DNA of 64,000 nt from Kineosporia corallincola (GCF_018499875.1 NZ_JAHBAY010000019.1:62001-126000); one strand, 5' to 3'. Counted from the stretch's first letter, positions 34,636-43,890 are shown. The notes: generated by a model not told the origin, from the sequence alone. A program made the numbers and translations.

Positions 34636-35112
34636 ATGACCGACACCGCACTGCCAGCGGCCATCGACTCCCACACGCTCCTTGTGGCTGCGGTCATCGT
34701 CCATGACCAGGTCAACGAGCAGGTGCTACTCCTTCAACGCGCCTCAGGCGCCAAGTTCGCCCCCCTGCACTGGGACCTGCCTGTCGGTAAGGCGGAAAAG
34801 GGCGAGGCGATTACAACAACCGCAGCACGAGAACTGCTCGAAGAGACCGGCCTGACAGTCGAAACGGACGACCTACGGATCGCAGGAATCATCCACGGCT
34901 CCTGGGGAGTCGAGGCACCCAACGGATTCCTCACCGTCGTCTTCGTTGCCAAGCGCTGGACCGGCACGCCGGTCAACGCAGAACCACACAAGCACCAACA
35001 GGTCAGCTGGCACTCAACAACCAGCATCCCCACCGAGTTCGTCTACACTACCCGAGCCGCGCTCAACAACTACGTCCACAACGAACTTTCCGTGTTCACT
35101 GACGGCTTCTAG
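34636..35112 (+). CDS. NUDIX hydrolase
   Basis: 158 residues. The complete NUDIX box (G-x5-E-x7-REL-x-EE-x-GL, starting at GKAEKGE) is followed by a segment rich in Trp and His. Such enzymes hydrolyse nucleotide sugars, (d)NTPs or diphosphate intermediates. Next to a sugar-nucleotide operon, removal of a nucleotide-sugar side product is a reasonable guess. ATG 34636 has AGGA 8 nt upstream; GTG 34618, overlapping the regulator stop by 4 nt, is an alternative. Its base composition is lower in GC than most of the window. Confidence 0.88.
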   Translation: MTDTALPAAIDSHTLLVAAVIVHDQVNEQVLLLQRASGAKFAPLHWDLPVGKAEKGEAITTTAARELLEETGLTVETDDLRIAGIIHGSWGVEAPNGFLTVVFVAKRWTGTPVNAEPHKHQQVSWHSTTSIPTEFVYTTRAALNNYVHNELSVFTDGF

Positions 35113-35479
35113 CCAAGCCTGCATCGGCATTCAAACCAGCCAGGATGCGGCGACGAGCTCTTTCAAGAGGCAGCGCTGCGCCTAATGCGATGCACCACGA
35201 GCACCCCAGCGCTCGGTCCAACGCATGCCAGGACCCTCGACCCGCGGGCGGGAACCGTCAACAAGCGCAGCCTGCGCCTCGCGGCATACCCCGGGGGCGC
35301 GCACTGAGGCGGAGCGTTCGGGTGATGCTCGGCAAGCCTGCCTTCGCGCACGTTCTACTCGCAGGAGACTAAGCGGAAGGTTCAAGTTGCCCGTCCAGAG
35401 AGCCATATCCGTGGACGGCTAAGTGCGGTAGACCGTGAGGGATGTCGCCGGTCAGCGGCCGTCAGACAGCGGAGGAATC
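35113..35479. other. 367-bp intergenic region before the helicase gene
   Basis: No gene or clear terminator was seen. The DNA is less GC-rich than the core genome, and the open frames present are short and Arg/Ser-rich. GGAGGA at 35471-35476 is the helicase ribosome binding site. A weak CCGTCC...GGACGG pair occurs around 35391-35418. Confidence 0.4.
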
Positions 35480-38179
35480 ATGAGCACGGTTCACGAGCAG
35501 ATCCTCCGCGCAGATCAGGCCATCAGCCTGAACATCGCTGCTCTCACGGATCAACGGGCGCTGCTGTCGCAGAACGTCCTGGCTCAGTTGCGTAACCTTG
35601 TCGAGGGGGCAGCCGTGCTAGCCCACCGCAACCAACCCGAAGCCGTCTTCGATTACGAAGCCATTGAGGCCGCGCTGAAGCACGTTCGAGGTGTAGCAAA
35701 GCTCAACGTGCTCACCAAGTTCCACAAACTGATCCAGATAAGCGCATCGCACTACACGCTTGACGGGGACAGTTCCGAACGACTGATGCTCAAGTACTAC
35801 GAGTACCTACTGCGGGTACGCACCCTGTTGAACGACAAGTTCGGCGTGGCAGTTCTGGGCAACCTCGAGCAGTTTCCCGTTGACCTGGACCCCTCGCTAC
35901 AGGAGTACCATGCGAAGATCGCCGCCCAGATCCAGTCTGGCCGAGCCCATCCGCGTGCTGCCACAGCCGGGCGTCGAAACCGGTACTACATTAACAGGAC
36001 ACGCCCGTTCTTCGTTGACGGCCGCATCTTCTACGAAGTGACCTTCTGCCGGGCCGTCAACCGGGTGAACAAGTTCGATCGCGTCATCGCGTTCACCGAC
36101 ATCGACATGACCGACGAATACGCTGCCCTGCTGACGCTGCGGGACGACAGCATCGACGTCCTGGGCCAGACCATGCCGATCACGATCATCCAGGACTGGC
36201 GGGTCTCCATCCGTCCCTGCGAAATAGACAACTTTGCACGTCTGCTGGGTCTCTCCCCCCGGGCACGCGCGGTAAATCCGGAGTATCAGAGGCTCATGCA
36301 GTGGCTGACCACCACGTCTGGCAACCTTCTCGATCTGCTCACTGGATCTGACGACTTCTACGCCGCCGTGCGGGATGCGTGCACCCTAGGAGTTTCCGAT
36401 CCCTCGGTCCTTCCGGTTCTCGATGCTGCCCGACCCATCGTGCAGTTGGCCTCCCCCGGGCACAATCTTCTCCGATACCTCGCATCGAGGATGCGCAACG
36501 AGGTGCTCAAACCCCAATATTCTACTCAGGCCTGCACTAAGTTGTCTGGCCTCTACGTCCAATACGGCTGCATTCCGTTCGACACGATGCCATTGTGCTC
36601 CTGGCCAATTCGACACATCCCACGCTACTGGGATCTAGCCCATAGCATCAACACCAGCAGCAGAAACCATGAGGTGCTCGCCCGCCGGGTCCGCACCAAC
36701 GTCGACAACCGCGGCATGCTCTACACCCCAGCGACCGACCTGGAGAGCATTGGAAACGTTGAGGACCTGATCCGCGCTCACAACAACAACGTGTATTACC
36801 TTCACCAGTCACGCCATCTCCTGCACGACAAGGGACAGGTCTTCATCCGAGGCTACGAAGACGACACCGTCTCCATCGTGCAGAAACTGCAGGAACTGGC
36901 CGCAGGCGGCATCGACGGCTACACCGACGCCGTGGACCAGTGGCTGACAGACAGCCACCCCGGTATTGACGATCGGGCCAAGCGGGAGGCCCTTCGCCAG
37001 ATGTTCAGCCAGTCACAAGTGGCAGTGGTCTACGGCGCCGCCGGCACCGGCAAGTCAACCATCGTCGATCACATCGCGAACTACTTCAACGACAAGTCCA
37101 AGCTGTTCCTCGCACACACCAATCCGGCCACAGACAACCTCAAACGAAAAGTCTCAGCACAGAACTCGACGTTCCTCACGATCAGCAGCCACCTGCGGAC
37201 CGCACCGACCGGCCCCGAATACGACCTCCTGGTCATTGACGAGTGCAGCACCGTCAGCAACGCCGACTTGCTCAAGGTCCTGGAGCAGACCACCTTCAAG
37301 CTCCTCGTGCTGGTCGGTGACGTCTTCCAGATCGCGTCCATCCAGTTCGGGAACTGGTTCAGCATCATCCGCTCCTTCATCCCGGCGACATCAGTCTTCG
37401 AACTGACCACGCCGTTTCGCAGCACGAACCCAGCCCTTCTCGCGTTCTGGAACAAGGTCCGCCAGATCGACGACGACATCGCAGAAATCATCGTGCGCAA
37501 CGGCTACGCCACCGTCCTGGGACCAGAACTGTTTCAGCCCCAGCAGCAGGACGAAATCATCCTGTGCCTGAACTACGACGGCCTATACGGGATCAACAAC
37601 ATCAACCGCTTCTTGCAGAGCAGCAACCCGAACCCGCCCGTGCGCTGGGGCGTCTCGACCTACAAAGTGGGCGATCCCGTGGTCTTTCACGAGACGCAGC
37701 GATTCCGGCCGGTCATCTACAACAACCTCAAGGGCTGGATCGTCGCCATCGAGTCCCTCCCGGGACGTATCCAGTTCGACGTGAAACTCGACCGTTCACT
37801 CACCGCCTTCGATGTCACCACGACCGAACTGCAGTGGCTAGGAGACTCCGTGGTGCGCTTCGACGTCTACGACCGAGACACCAGCGACGAGGACGATGAC
37901 TCCCTCAACACCTCGATCCCCTTCCAGGTGGCCTACGCGGTCTCCATCCACAAGGCGCAGGGCCTGGAGTACGACTCCGTCAAGATCGTCATCACAGATG
38001 CCAACGAGGACGACATCACCCACAACATCTTCTACACGGCCATCACCCGAGCCCGCGATAATCTGCAGATTTTCTGGACCCCCGAGACCCAGCAGGCCGT
38101 CCTCAAGAATCTCAGCCACGACTCCAGCCCGAAGGACGCAGCACTGCTGGTGAGCCGCCGTGGCCTGATCAAAGCCTAA
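35480..38179 (+). CDS. RecD-like superfamily 1 helicase, stand-alone
   Basis: 899 residues. The C-terminal 390 residues are an SF1 helicase: Walker A GAAGTGKST (from residue 519), Walker B LLVIDECS (Asp587), motif III LVGDVFQIASI, the UvrD_C_2-like VSIHKAQGLEYD (His824) and the final arginine motif TAITRARD. The N-terminal 510 residues match nothing I know; they are mixed alpha/beta with a helical start and no nuclease motif that I can see. Large lone SF1 helicases in variable regions are often anti-phage proteins, but that is inference. GGAGGA precedes ATG 35480. GC content is visibly below the neighbouring metabolic genes, suggesting transfer. Confidence 0.87.
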   Translation: MSTVHEQILRADQAISLNIAALTDQRALLSQNVLAQLRNLVEGAAVLAHRNQPEAVFDYEAIEAALKHVRGVAKLNVLTKFHKLIQISASHYTLDGDSSERLMLKYYEYLLRVRTLLNDKFGVAVLGNLEQFPVDLDPSLQEYHAKIAAQIQSGRAHPRAATAGRRNRYYINRTRPFFVDGRIFYEVTFCRAVNRVNKFDRVIAFTDIDMTDEYAALLTLRDDSIDVLGQTMPITIIQDWRVSIRPCEIDNFARLLGLSPRARAVNPEYQRLMQWLTTTSGNLLDLLTGSDDFYAAVRDACTLGVSDPSVLPVLDAARPIVQLASPGHNLLRYLASRMRNEVLKPQYSTQACTKLSGLYVQYGCIPFDTMPLCSWPIRHIPRYWDLAHSINTSSRNHEVLARRVRTNVDNRGMLYTPATDLESIGNVEDLIRAHNNNVYYLHQSRHLLHDKGQVFIRGYEDDTVSIVQKLQELAAGGIDGYTDAVDQWLTDSHPGIDDRAKREALRQMFSQSQVAVVYGAAGTGKSTIVDHIANYFNDKSKLFLAHTNPATDNLKRKVSAQNSTFLTISSHLRTAPTGPEYDLLVIDECSTVSNADLLKVLEQTTFKLLVLVGDVFQIASIQFGNWFSIIRSFIPATSVFELTTPFRSTNPALLAFWNKVRQIDDDIAEIIVRNGYATVLGPELFQPQQQDEIILCLNYDGLYGINNINRFLQSSNPNPPVRWGVSTYKVGDPVVFHETQRFRPVIYNNLKGWIVAIESLPGRIQFDVKLDRSLTAFDVTTTELQWLGDSVVRFDVYDRDTSDEDDDSLNTSIPFQVAYAVSIHKAQGLEYDSVKIVITDANEDDITHNIFYTAITRARDNLQIFWTPETQQAVLKNLSHDSSPKDAALLVSRRGLIKA

Positions 38180-38611
38180 GGCGCCCACACCGACACCTGT
38201 CAGGATTCAGCTCTTCCACCAGAGCGAGGGAACTGTCCTGACGATGCCGGCCTGGCGTAGGGACTGTCCGGTTGTCGGACAGTCCCTACCGTTGGCTGTG
38301 CGGATGAGACAGGGCCCGATCTGGGACCCGCTGGGTGCGACACCGGGGGTTCTTGCGACGAGGGCATGAGCCACATGTTTTCTCCAAAGTGATTCACATG
38401 TAGCGCTTTTGGCGAACTTCAGGAGAATGCGTGCTCGCGCGCAGCCGCCCCACGGACACGCTCTTCAATCCTCGACCAAAACCCTCCGTCATCACCTCAA
38501 CAACGCACAAGATCGCTTGGTGTTGTCCCCAGTCATCACTGCAGACAACGCGACCATCCACTGCAAGATCGCTGCAAAGAAGCCTGTCCAACTGCAACGT
38601 TCACGGCCCGG
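38180..38611. other. 432-bp intergenic region at the right edge of the accessory region
   Basis: It contains the strong inverted repeat at 38257-38289 and a short AT-richer part (38370-38410) with ACATGT repeated twice. Open frames here lack ribosome binding sites and family resemblance, so none was called. The flanking genes differ sharply in GC, so this probably marks the junction between acquired DNA and the sugar-importer locus. Confidence 0.45.
38257..38289. repeat. Perfect 14-bp inverted repeat after the helicase gene
   Basis: GTAGGGACTGTCCG and its exact complement flank the 5-nt loop GTTGT. It starts 77 bp after the helicase stop. There is no U tract after the right arm, so a factor-independent terminator is possible but not typical. 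A related GGAACTGTCC lies at 38229-38238. It could also be an operator or a recombination site. Confidence 0.7.
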
Positions 38612-39466
38612 CTACTTCACCGCCCCCGCCACCAGCCCGGCCACGTAGTACCGCTGCAACAGCAGATACAGCACCAGGCAGGGCACCGCCGTCACGGCGA
38701 CCCCGGCCTGCATGATCCCCCAGTTCAGCGCCCCGAGCTGGTTGGACGCCAGCACGGTGAGGGTGACCGGCAGGGTGAACCTGGCCTCGTCGGTCACCAG
38801 CACCAGGGCCGCGAAGAACTCGTTCCAGCAGGTGAAGAACGTGAACAGGGCGGTGCTGATCAGGCCGGGCACGGCCACGGGCAGCATCACCCGCACCATC
38901 GCCGTCAGGTAGCCGCAGCCGTCGATCAGCGCCGCCTCCTCGATGCCGGCGGGCAGCGCGGCGAAGCTGTTGCGCATCAGGAAGATCCCGAACGGCAGCT
39001 GGAACGTGGTGTACACCAGGATCAGCCCGGCCAGGCTGTTGTTCAGGCCCAGCGTGTGCAGGATCGAGAACAGCGGCGTGATGATGGCCTGGAACGGGAT
39101 CATGAAGGTGGCCAGGATCAGGAAGAACAGCAGCCCGCTGCCGGCGAAACGCAGCCGGGCGAAACCGTATCCGGCCAGGGTGGCCAGCACGATCGTCAGC
39201 ACCGTGGCCCCGGCCGACACGATCACGCTGTTGCCCACGTGCGTCCAGATCCCGACCGCACCGGTGTGCCCCAGGGCCCGGTAGTTGTCCAGCGAGAGCC
39301 CGTGCGGATACAGCGTCGGCGGGTTCTGCGTGGCCTCGGCCGAACTCTTCAGCGACTGCGAGAACATCACCCACAGCGGGTACAGCACGATCAGCGACAC
39401 ACTCGCACACGCCGCCCACCAGGCCAGGCGGGGCATCGAACGGCGCACCTCCAGAACGATTCTCAT
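38612..39466 (-). CDS. Sugar ABC transporter permease, MalG type
   Basis: 284 residues with six membrane helices. The N-terminus WAACASVSLIVLYPLWVMFS is the typical first helix of MalG-like permeases, and the EAA motif EEAALIDGCGYLTAMVRVMLPVAVPG sits between helices four and five to contact the ATPase. It forms the import channel with the MalF-type subunit encoded just upstream (4-nt ATGA overlap). No ATPase gene is in the locus; actinomycetes often use the shared MsiK ATPase for such importers. Confidence 0.93.
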   Translation of the reverse strand: MRIVLEVRRSMPRLAWWAACASVSLIVLYPLWVMFSQSLKSSAEATQNPPTLYPHGLSLDNYRALGHTGAVGIWTHVGNSVIVSAGATVLTIVLATLAGYGFARLRFAGSGLLFFLILATFMIPFQAIITPLFSILHTLGLNNSLAGLILVYTTFQLPFGIFLMRNSFAALPAGIEEAALIDGCGYLTAMVRVMLPVAVPGLISTALFTFFTCWNEFFAALVLVTDEARFTLPVTLTVLASNQLGALNWGIMQAGVAVTAVPCLVLYLLLQRYYVAGLVAGAVK

Positions 39467-40398
39467 GACAGGTCCGTCTTCCTCAGCAGCAGCATCTGCA
39501 CGGCGCTCACGGCGGCCAGCGCCACCATCAGCATCGCCGACAGCGCCGAGCCGTAGCCGAGATCGAAGTTGATGAACGAGGTGCGGTAGATCTGGTACAC
39601 GGCGGTGATGGTGCCGTTCGAGGGTCCGCCGGCGGTCATGATGTAGAACTGGTCGAACGCCAGCAGCGACCCGGCCACCGAGAACACCAGCACCAGGGCC
39701 AGGGTCGGGCGCAGCAGCGGTAAGGTCACGTGCCGGAACGACTTCCACGGCCCGGCCCCGTCGATGCGGGCCGCCTCGTTCAGCTCCACCGGGATCGACT
39801 GCAATCCGGACAGCAGCAGAACCATCTGCATGCCGGTCATTTTCCACACCACCATGAGCACCACCACGACCAGCGCGCTGTCCGGCGAGGCGAACCAGTT
39901 GGACTCGCCGCCGCCCACCAGGTGGTGCAGCGGGCCCAGCCCGGGCTGCGCCAGGTACAGCCACAGGTAGGCACTGGCCGCGAACCCGATCACCACCGGC
40001 AGGAAGAACACCGTCTGGAACACCCGGGCCGGCCGCCCGGGCCGGTTCACCAGGAAGGCCAGGGCCAGCGCGGACACCAGCAGCAGCGGCGTGATCACCA
40101 GCGTGTACCTCAGGGTGAACCCGATCGCCTCGATCCAGGTGCTGTCGTGCAGCGCCGTGCGGTAGTTCTCCAGCCCCACCCAGGAGTGCGAGCCGAGCAG
40201 GGGCCAGTCGTGCAGGCTCATCCAGAACGTCATCAGCAGGGGGACGACGAAGAACACCCCGACCACCAGCAGCGCCGGCGACACCAGCGCCAGCCCTACC
40301 AGCTGACGCCGGCGGCGCTGGGTGAACCACGGCGCCCGGCGCGGGAATTCGAGCGCGGCCCGGGGCCGCACCGCACTGCTCACCGACATCCCGCTCAC
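39463..40398 (-). CDS. Sugar ABC transporter permease, MalF type
   Basis: 311 residues, six membrane helices after a basic N-terminal tail (APWFTQRRRRQL). The EAA loop is ELNEAARIDGAGPWKSFRHVTLPLLRPT. It pairs with the MalG-type permease for uptake of an oligosaccharide. I chose GTG 40398, which overlaps the binding-protein stop by 4 nt; ATG 40389 is three codons in. Operon order is GH127, binding protein, MalF, MalG. Confidence 0.92.
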   Translation of the reverse strand: MSGMSVSSAVRPRAALEFPRRAPWFTQRRRRQLVGLALVSPALLVVGVFFVVPLLMTFWMSLHDWPLLGSHSWVGLENYRTALHDSTWIEAIGFTLRYTLVITPLLLVSALALAFLVNRPGRPARVFQTVFFLPVVIGFAASAYLWLYLAQPGLGPLHHLVGGGESNWFASPDSALVVVVLMVVWKMTGMQMVLLLSGLQSIPVELNEAARIDGAGPWKSFRHVTLPLLRPTLALVLVFSVAGSLLAFDQFYIMTAGGPSNGTITAVYQIYRTSFINFDLGYGSALSAMLMVALAAVSAVQMLLLRKTDLS

Positions 40399-41672
40399 CC
40401 CGCGTCGATGACGGCCTGGGCGGCCTTCTGGGCCTGCGCCTGCGCCGCGCGCACGTCGCCGCCGCCGAACACCGCCTGGTTGATCATCGTCGCCCAGGGT
40501 CCGTTGTTGTCGTTGATGATGCCGTTCTCGACCACGCTGTACGGGGTCTTCCCGGTGCTCATCGAGTCGCCCAGCACCTGGTAGCGCTCGTCGTCCACCC
40601 CGTAGATCTCGCCGACCAGGTCGGTGCGCACCGGCACGATCGAGTTGTCGGCCAGGATGGTCTGCGCCTGCTCCGACGTCGACCACTTCACGAAATCGTA
40701 GGCCACCGCCTTGTTCTTGGCCCCGGCCGTCACCGCGATCTCGTCACCACCGGCGAAAGACGCCGTGCCGCCGTCCTTCCCGACGATCGGTGCGACGCCG
40801 AAGTCGATCTTCTCGTCCGCGGCCAGGGTCTGCACGAAGAACGCGCCCAGGTTGACCATGCCGACCTTGCCGCCCTGGAACGTCGTGCCCTGGGTGGTGC
40901 CGTTGTCCGTCTTGGAGGACGGCGCCATCAGCCCCTCCTGCCACATCGTGCGGTAGAACTCCAGTGCCTGGGTCACTTCCGGGCTGTCGAACAGCGCGGT
41001 GCTCCCGTCGTCCGACAGCACCTCACCGCCGCTGGCCCACACGTGCGGCGCGAACTCGAAGATGTTGCAGCCCCCGCACTGCCCCGCCATCACGAACCCG
41101 TAGTAGCCCTTGCCCAGGCCCTTGATCGCCCGGGCCGCGTCGAGCATCTCCGCGTAGGTGGCCGGTGGATCGTCCGGGTCCAGGCCGGCCTTCTCGAACA
41201 GGTCCTTGTTGTAGAAGGTCACCGAGGCCTCGGCGGTGAACGGCAGCGCGTACGTCTTGCCCTCGTACACGGCGAGTTTCCGGTGGGCCGGGCTCAGGTC
41301 GTCCTTCCACTCCAGCTCGTCCAGCACCGCCGTGAGATCGTCGAGGACGCCCTTGGAGGCGAAGTAGGGCAGGTACACCAGGTCGATCGAGGCGATGTCG
41401 GGGCCGGAGCCGGACGCCGCCGCGGTGCCGAACTTCTGCACGAAGTTGGCGGCCGGCACCACCGACACCTTCACCTTGCCCTCGTGCGAGGAGTTGTACG
41501 CGTCGGCGAGCAGGTTGATGAAACCCTTCTGGCTGTCGCGCGCCCACAGGGTCGCGGTGCCGGTGGGCGCGTCCGACGCACTGGTGGTGTTCTCGTCACT
41601 CCCACCGCAGCCCGCCACCCCGATCAGGGCGGCGGCCACGGCGACTGCCAGGAACCTCGTTGTTCTGAGCAT
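40395..41672 (-). CDS. Sugar-binding lipoprotein of an ABC importer
   Basis: 425 residues. The signal peptide ends in the lipobox GVAGC, then a Ser/Thr-rich linker. The mature protein is a family 1 extracellular solute-binding protein: ATLWARDSQKGFINLLADAYN, GSGPDIASIDLVYLPYFASKG, then LPFTAEASVTFYNKDLFEKAG. A CGGC pair near the middle may form a disulfide in the binding lobe. Together with the downstream permeases it takes up a sugar that probably feeds the adjacent GH127 enzyme. Confidence 0.93.
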   Translation of the reverse strand: MLRTTRFLAVAVAAALIGVAGCGGSDENTTSASDAPTGTATLWARDSQKGFINLLADAYNSSHEGKVKVSVVPAANFVQKFGTAAASGSGPDIASIDLVYLPYFASKGVLDDLTAVLDELEWKDDLSPAHRKLAVYEGKTYALPFTAEASVTFYNKDLFEKAGLDPDDPPATYAEMLDAARAIKGLGKGYYGFVMAGQCGGCNIFEFAPHVWASGGEVLSDDGSTALFDSPEVTQALEFYRTMWQEGLMAPSSKTDNGTTQGTTFQGGKVGMVNLGAFFVQTLAADEKIDFGVAPIVGKDGGTASFAGGDEIAVTAGAKNKAVAYDFVKWSTSEQAQTILADNSIVPVRTDLVGEIYGVDDERYQVLGDSMSTGKTPYSVVENGIINDNNGPWATMINQAVFGGGDVRAAQAQAQKAAQAVIDAG

Positions 41673-41738
41673 GTCGGCTTCGCTTTCCGCCCACGTCCCT
41701 CGTCGGCGCGCGGGCTTTCGATGACAGCGGAAGGTGTT

Positions 41739-43673
41739 TCAGAGAACGGGCAACCACACCCGCATCGCGCCGGGCCCGCGGTTCGCCCACGCGCTGTACG
41801 GGATCGCGGTGAACTGGATACGTGGGGACGACGTGAGCCCCGTTCCCGGCTCGTCGCCGGACCTGACGGCCTGCCCGCCGTCCGGGCCCCGGTACACCGG
41901 GTAGAGCTCGGGCTCCGGCGGGCGCACCACCCCGGACAGCCGCAGCCGCACCGGCGCCACCTGCCCGCTCACCCGCTCGACGTCGATCGGTGCGGCCGGG
42001 TCCAGGCGCAACTGCTCCACCAGCACCCCGTCGGGCAGGTCGGCCTGCTCGACGCAGAACACCAGCGGGCCGCGGGTGACGGCCACGCAGCCGCGCACCG
42101 CGTCGACGCGCTCGTCGGCCCGCACCAGCACCGGCAGCATGGGCAAGCTCAGCCGGAGCTGTTCGCCGTCCACCAGTTGAACCGAAAGATACTGCCCCGA
42201 GACAACTTCCACGGCCACATCACCGAGGAAAGCAGTGGCACCGGCGGCCCATGCCGGGATGCGCACCCGCAGCCGCCCGGACCCGGCCGCGGTCACCAGC
42301 ACCTCGCCGTCATAGGGGTACCCGGTCCGCACGTCGACCGAGAAGCCCTCCGCCGCATAGGTTCCCGCGCTCAGCACGTGCAGCTGGAGTTCGCCGGCAG
42401 CGCCGGTGGCCAGATAGCCCTGCACCGAGGCGATCAGCCGGGCGATGTTCGGCGGGCAGCAGGCACACCCGTACCAGGACAGCCGCTCGCTCGGCGCGTC
42501 CTCGTGCGAGCCCTCGTGCCCGGTGCGCAGCTGCAACGGGTTGGAGTAGAAGAACGCCGTTCCGGTGTGCGAGGTGGACGCCGCGATCGCGTTGAACAGC
42601 GCGCGTTCCATCTCCTCGGCGTAGCGGGCCTCACCGGTGGCCAGCAGCATGCGCCAGCACCACTGCAACGCCGCGATCGACGCGCAGGTCTCGGCGTAGG
42701 CGCGGTCGGGCGGCAGCTCGAACGGGTCGCCGTAGGACTCGTCGCGGTGCCGCGACCCGTGGCCACCGGTGATGTACATCTTGGTGCGGAAAGCGCTGTG
42801 CCACAGCTGTTCCACGGCACTCAGCAGGGTCTGGTCACCGTTCTCCAGATACACGTCGGTGACCCCGGCCGCCAGGTACAGGTGCCGCACCGAGTGCCCG
42901 ATCGCCTCGGTGGTCTCGCGCACCGGCAGGTGGTCCTGGTAGTAGACGGGCCCGAAGTGACCCGGCCCCAGGGCCCCGTGCCCGCGCCCGTCCACGTGCC
43001 GGCGGGCCGTGCTCAGGTAGTCCTCCTGTCCGGTCTCGCGGTACAGCTCGACCAGGGCCGTCTCCACCTCCGGGTGCCCGTCGAGGATCGGGTTGCCCTG
43101 CCCGTCGTCCAGTTTCACCACGAGATCGGCCACCCGCCGGGCGATCCGCAGGAACCGCTCGTCGCGGGCCCCCCGGTGCAGGGCCACCGCCGCCTGGATC
43201 AGGTGCCCCGCGGAGTACAGCTCGTGCGTGCGCTCGGGCTGGGCGAACCGCTCCTCGCCGTCCACGCCCTGCACGAAGGTGTTCAGGTATCCGTCATCGG
43301 CCTGCACCGCCTCCAGCAGGGCGGCGAACTCGTCCAGCCGGCCGTTCCAGCGGTCGGTGCCGGTGCGGCCGATCTCCCAGCCGATCGCCTCCAGCGTCTT
43401 GTACAGGTCACTGTCGGCGAACCACATGCCGGCGAACGCCCCGGCCGGCGGGCCGTCGCCGGCCTCGGCCAGGCGCCGGAAATTCCGCACCACCCCACTG
43501 GTCTCGAGGTGGTCGAGGCAGTGCTGGAGGGTGGCCGCGCCGTTGCGCTCCTGCCAGGCCCCCAGCACCGAGGCCCGGTCCGGCACCGCCGCACGCAGGG
43601 GCAGCGGGGTGAACGCCGCGGACCGCCGGGGCACGGCGGGCCCCCGGCTGACGAATTCGGTCTCAAGGGTCAC
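41739..43673 (-). CDS. Glycoside hydrolase family 127 (beta-L-arabinofuranosidase-like)
   Basis: 644 residues, an (alpha/alpha)6 barrel followed by beta domains. The zinc-cysteine active site of GH127 is intact: Glu328 and Cys330 in AYAETCAS, and Cys403, Cys405 and Cys406 in YGCACCPPN; the spacing matches that of HypBA1. GH127 enzymes release terminal beta-L-arabinofuranose from plant extensin-type glycans. There is no signal peptide, so it acts on imported oligosaccharide. GTG 43673 has GGAGGG 7 nt upstream. It heads the importer operon and is divergent from the LacI regulator. Confidence 0.9.
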   Translation of the reverse strand: MTLETEFVSRGPAVPRRSAAFTPLPLRAAVPDRASVLGAWQERNGAATLQHCLDHLETSGVVRNFRRLAEAGDGPPAGAFAGMWFADSDLYKTLEAIGWEIGRTGTDRWNGRLDEFAALLEAVQADDGYLNTFVQGVDGEERFAQPERTHELYSAGHLIQAAVALHRGARDERFLRIARRVADLVVKLDDGQGNPILDGHPEVETALVELYRETGQEDYLSTARRHVDGRGHGALGPGHFGPVYYQDHLPVRETTEAIGHSVRHLYLAAGVTDVYLENGDQTLLSAVEQLWHSAFRTKMYITGGHGSRHRDESYGDPFELPPDRAYAETCASIAALQWCWRMLLATGEARYAEEMERALFNAIAASTSHTGTAFFYSNPLQLRTGHEGSHEDAPSERLSWYGCACCPPNIARLIASVQGYLATGAAGELQLHVLSAGTYAAEGFSVDVRTGYPYDGEVLVTAAGSGRLRVRIPAWAAGATAFLGDVAVEVVSGQYLSVQLVDGEQLRLSLPMLPVLVRADERVDAVRGCVAVTRGPLVFCVEQADLPDGVLVEQLRLDPAAPIDVERVSGQVAPVRLRLSGVVRPPEPELYPVYRGPDGGQAVRSGDEPGTGLTSSPRIQFTAIPYSAWANRGPGAMRVWLPVL

Positions 43674-43705
43674 GTGGTCGCCCTCCGACAGCACCAGGAA
43701 AATAA

Positions 43706-43724
43706 GGAAACCGTTTGTTTCACC
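43706..43724. promoter_or_regulatory. LacI-type operator candidate near the GH127 promoter
   Basis: GAAACCGTTTGTTTC has the AAAC-n-GTTT core expected for LacI-family sites, set 33 bp upstream of the GH127 start codon. The palindrome is imperfect. Confidence 0.4.
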
Positions 43725-43832
43725 GTCAACGTAGGTCGACCCCGACAACCGGTCAACCCCCGAACTGTGAACGGTCGCAGCATCATCCAGAGCGCTCGCT
43801 TGCCGGGCAATCCTTTTCCTGTTTAGCTGAGC

Positions 43833-43844
43833 GTTCGGCCGAAC
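43833..43844. promoter_or_regulatory. Perfect 12-bp palindrome upstream of the LacI gene
   Basis: GTTCGGCCGAAC is self-complementary and lies 46 bp upstream of the LacI-family start codon. It could be an operator; the central GGCC is not the usual CG of LacI-type sites. Confidence 0.3.
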
Positions 43845-43890
43845 ACCACCGTGCCGACAGCACAGCGAGCGCAGCGAGGGGCGAACGCCG

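Noticed and set aside
38394-38648. Short frames on both strands between the helicase and the MalG-type gene
   Set aside because: No ribosome binding site, no homology, and they overlap each other on opposite strands.
41680-41738. A possible hairpin between the GH127 and binding-protein genes
   Set aside because: Only 7 of 8 bases pair (CTTTCCGC with GCGGAAGG) across a 36-nt loop, too weak to call.
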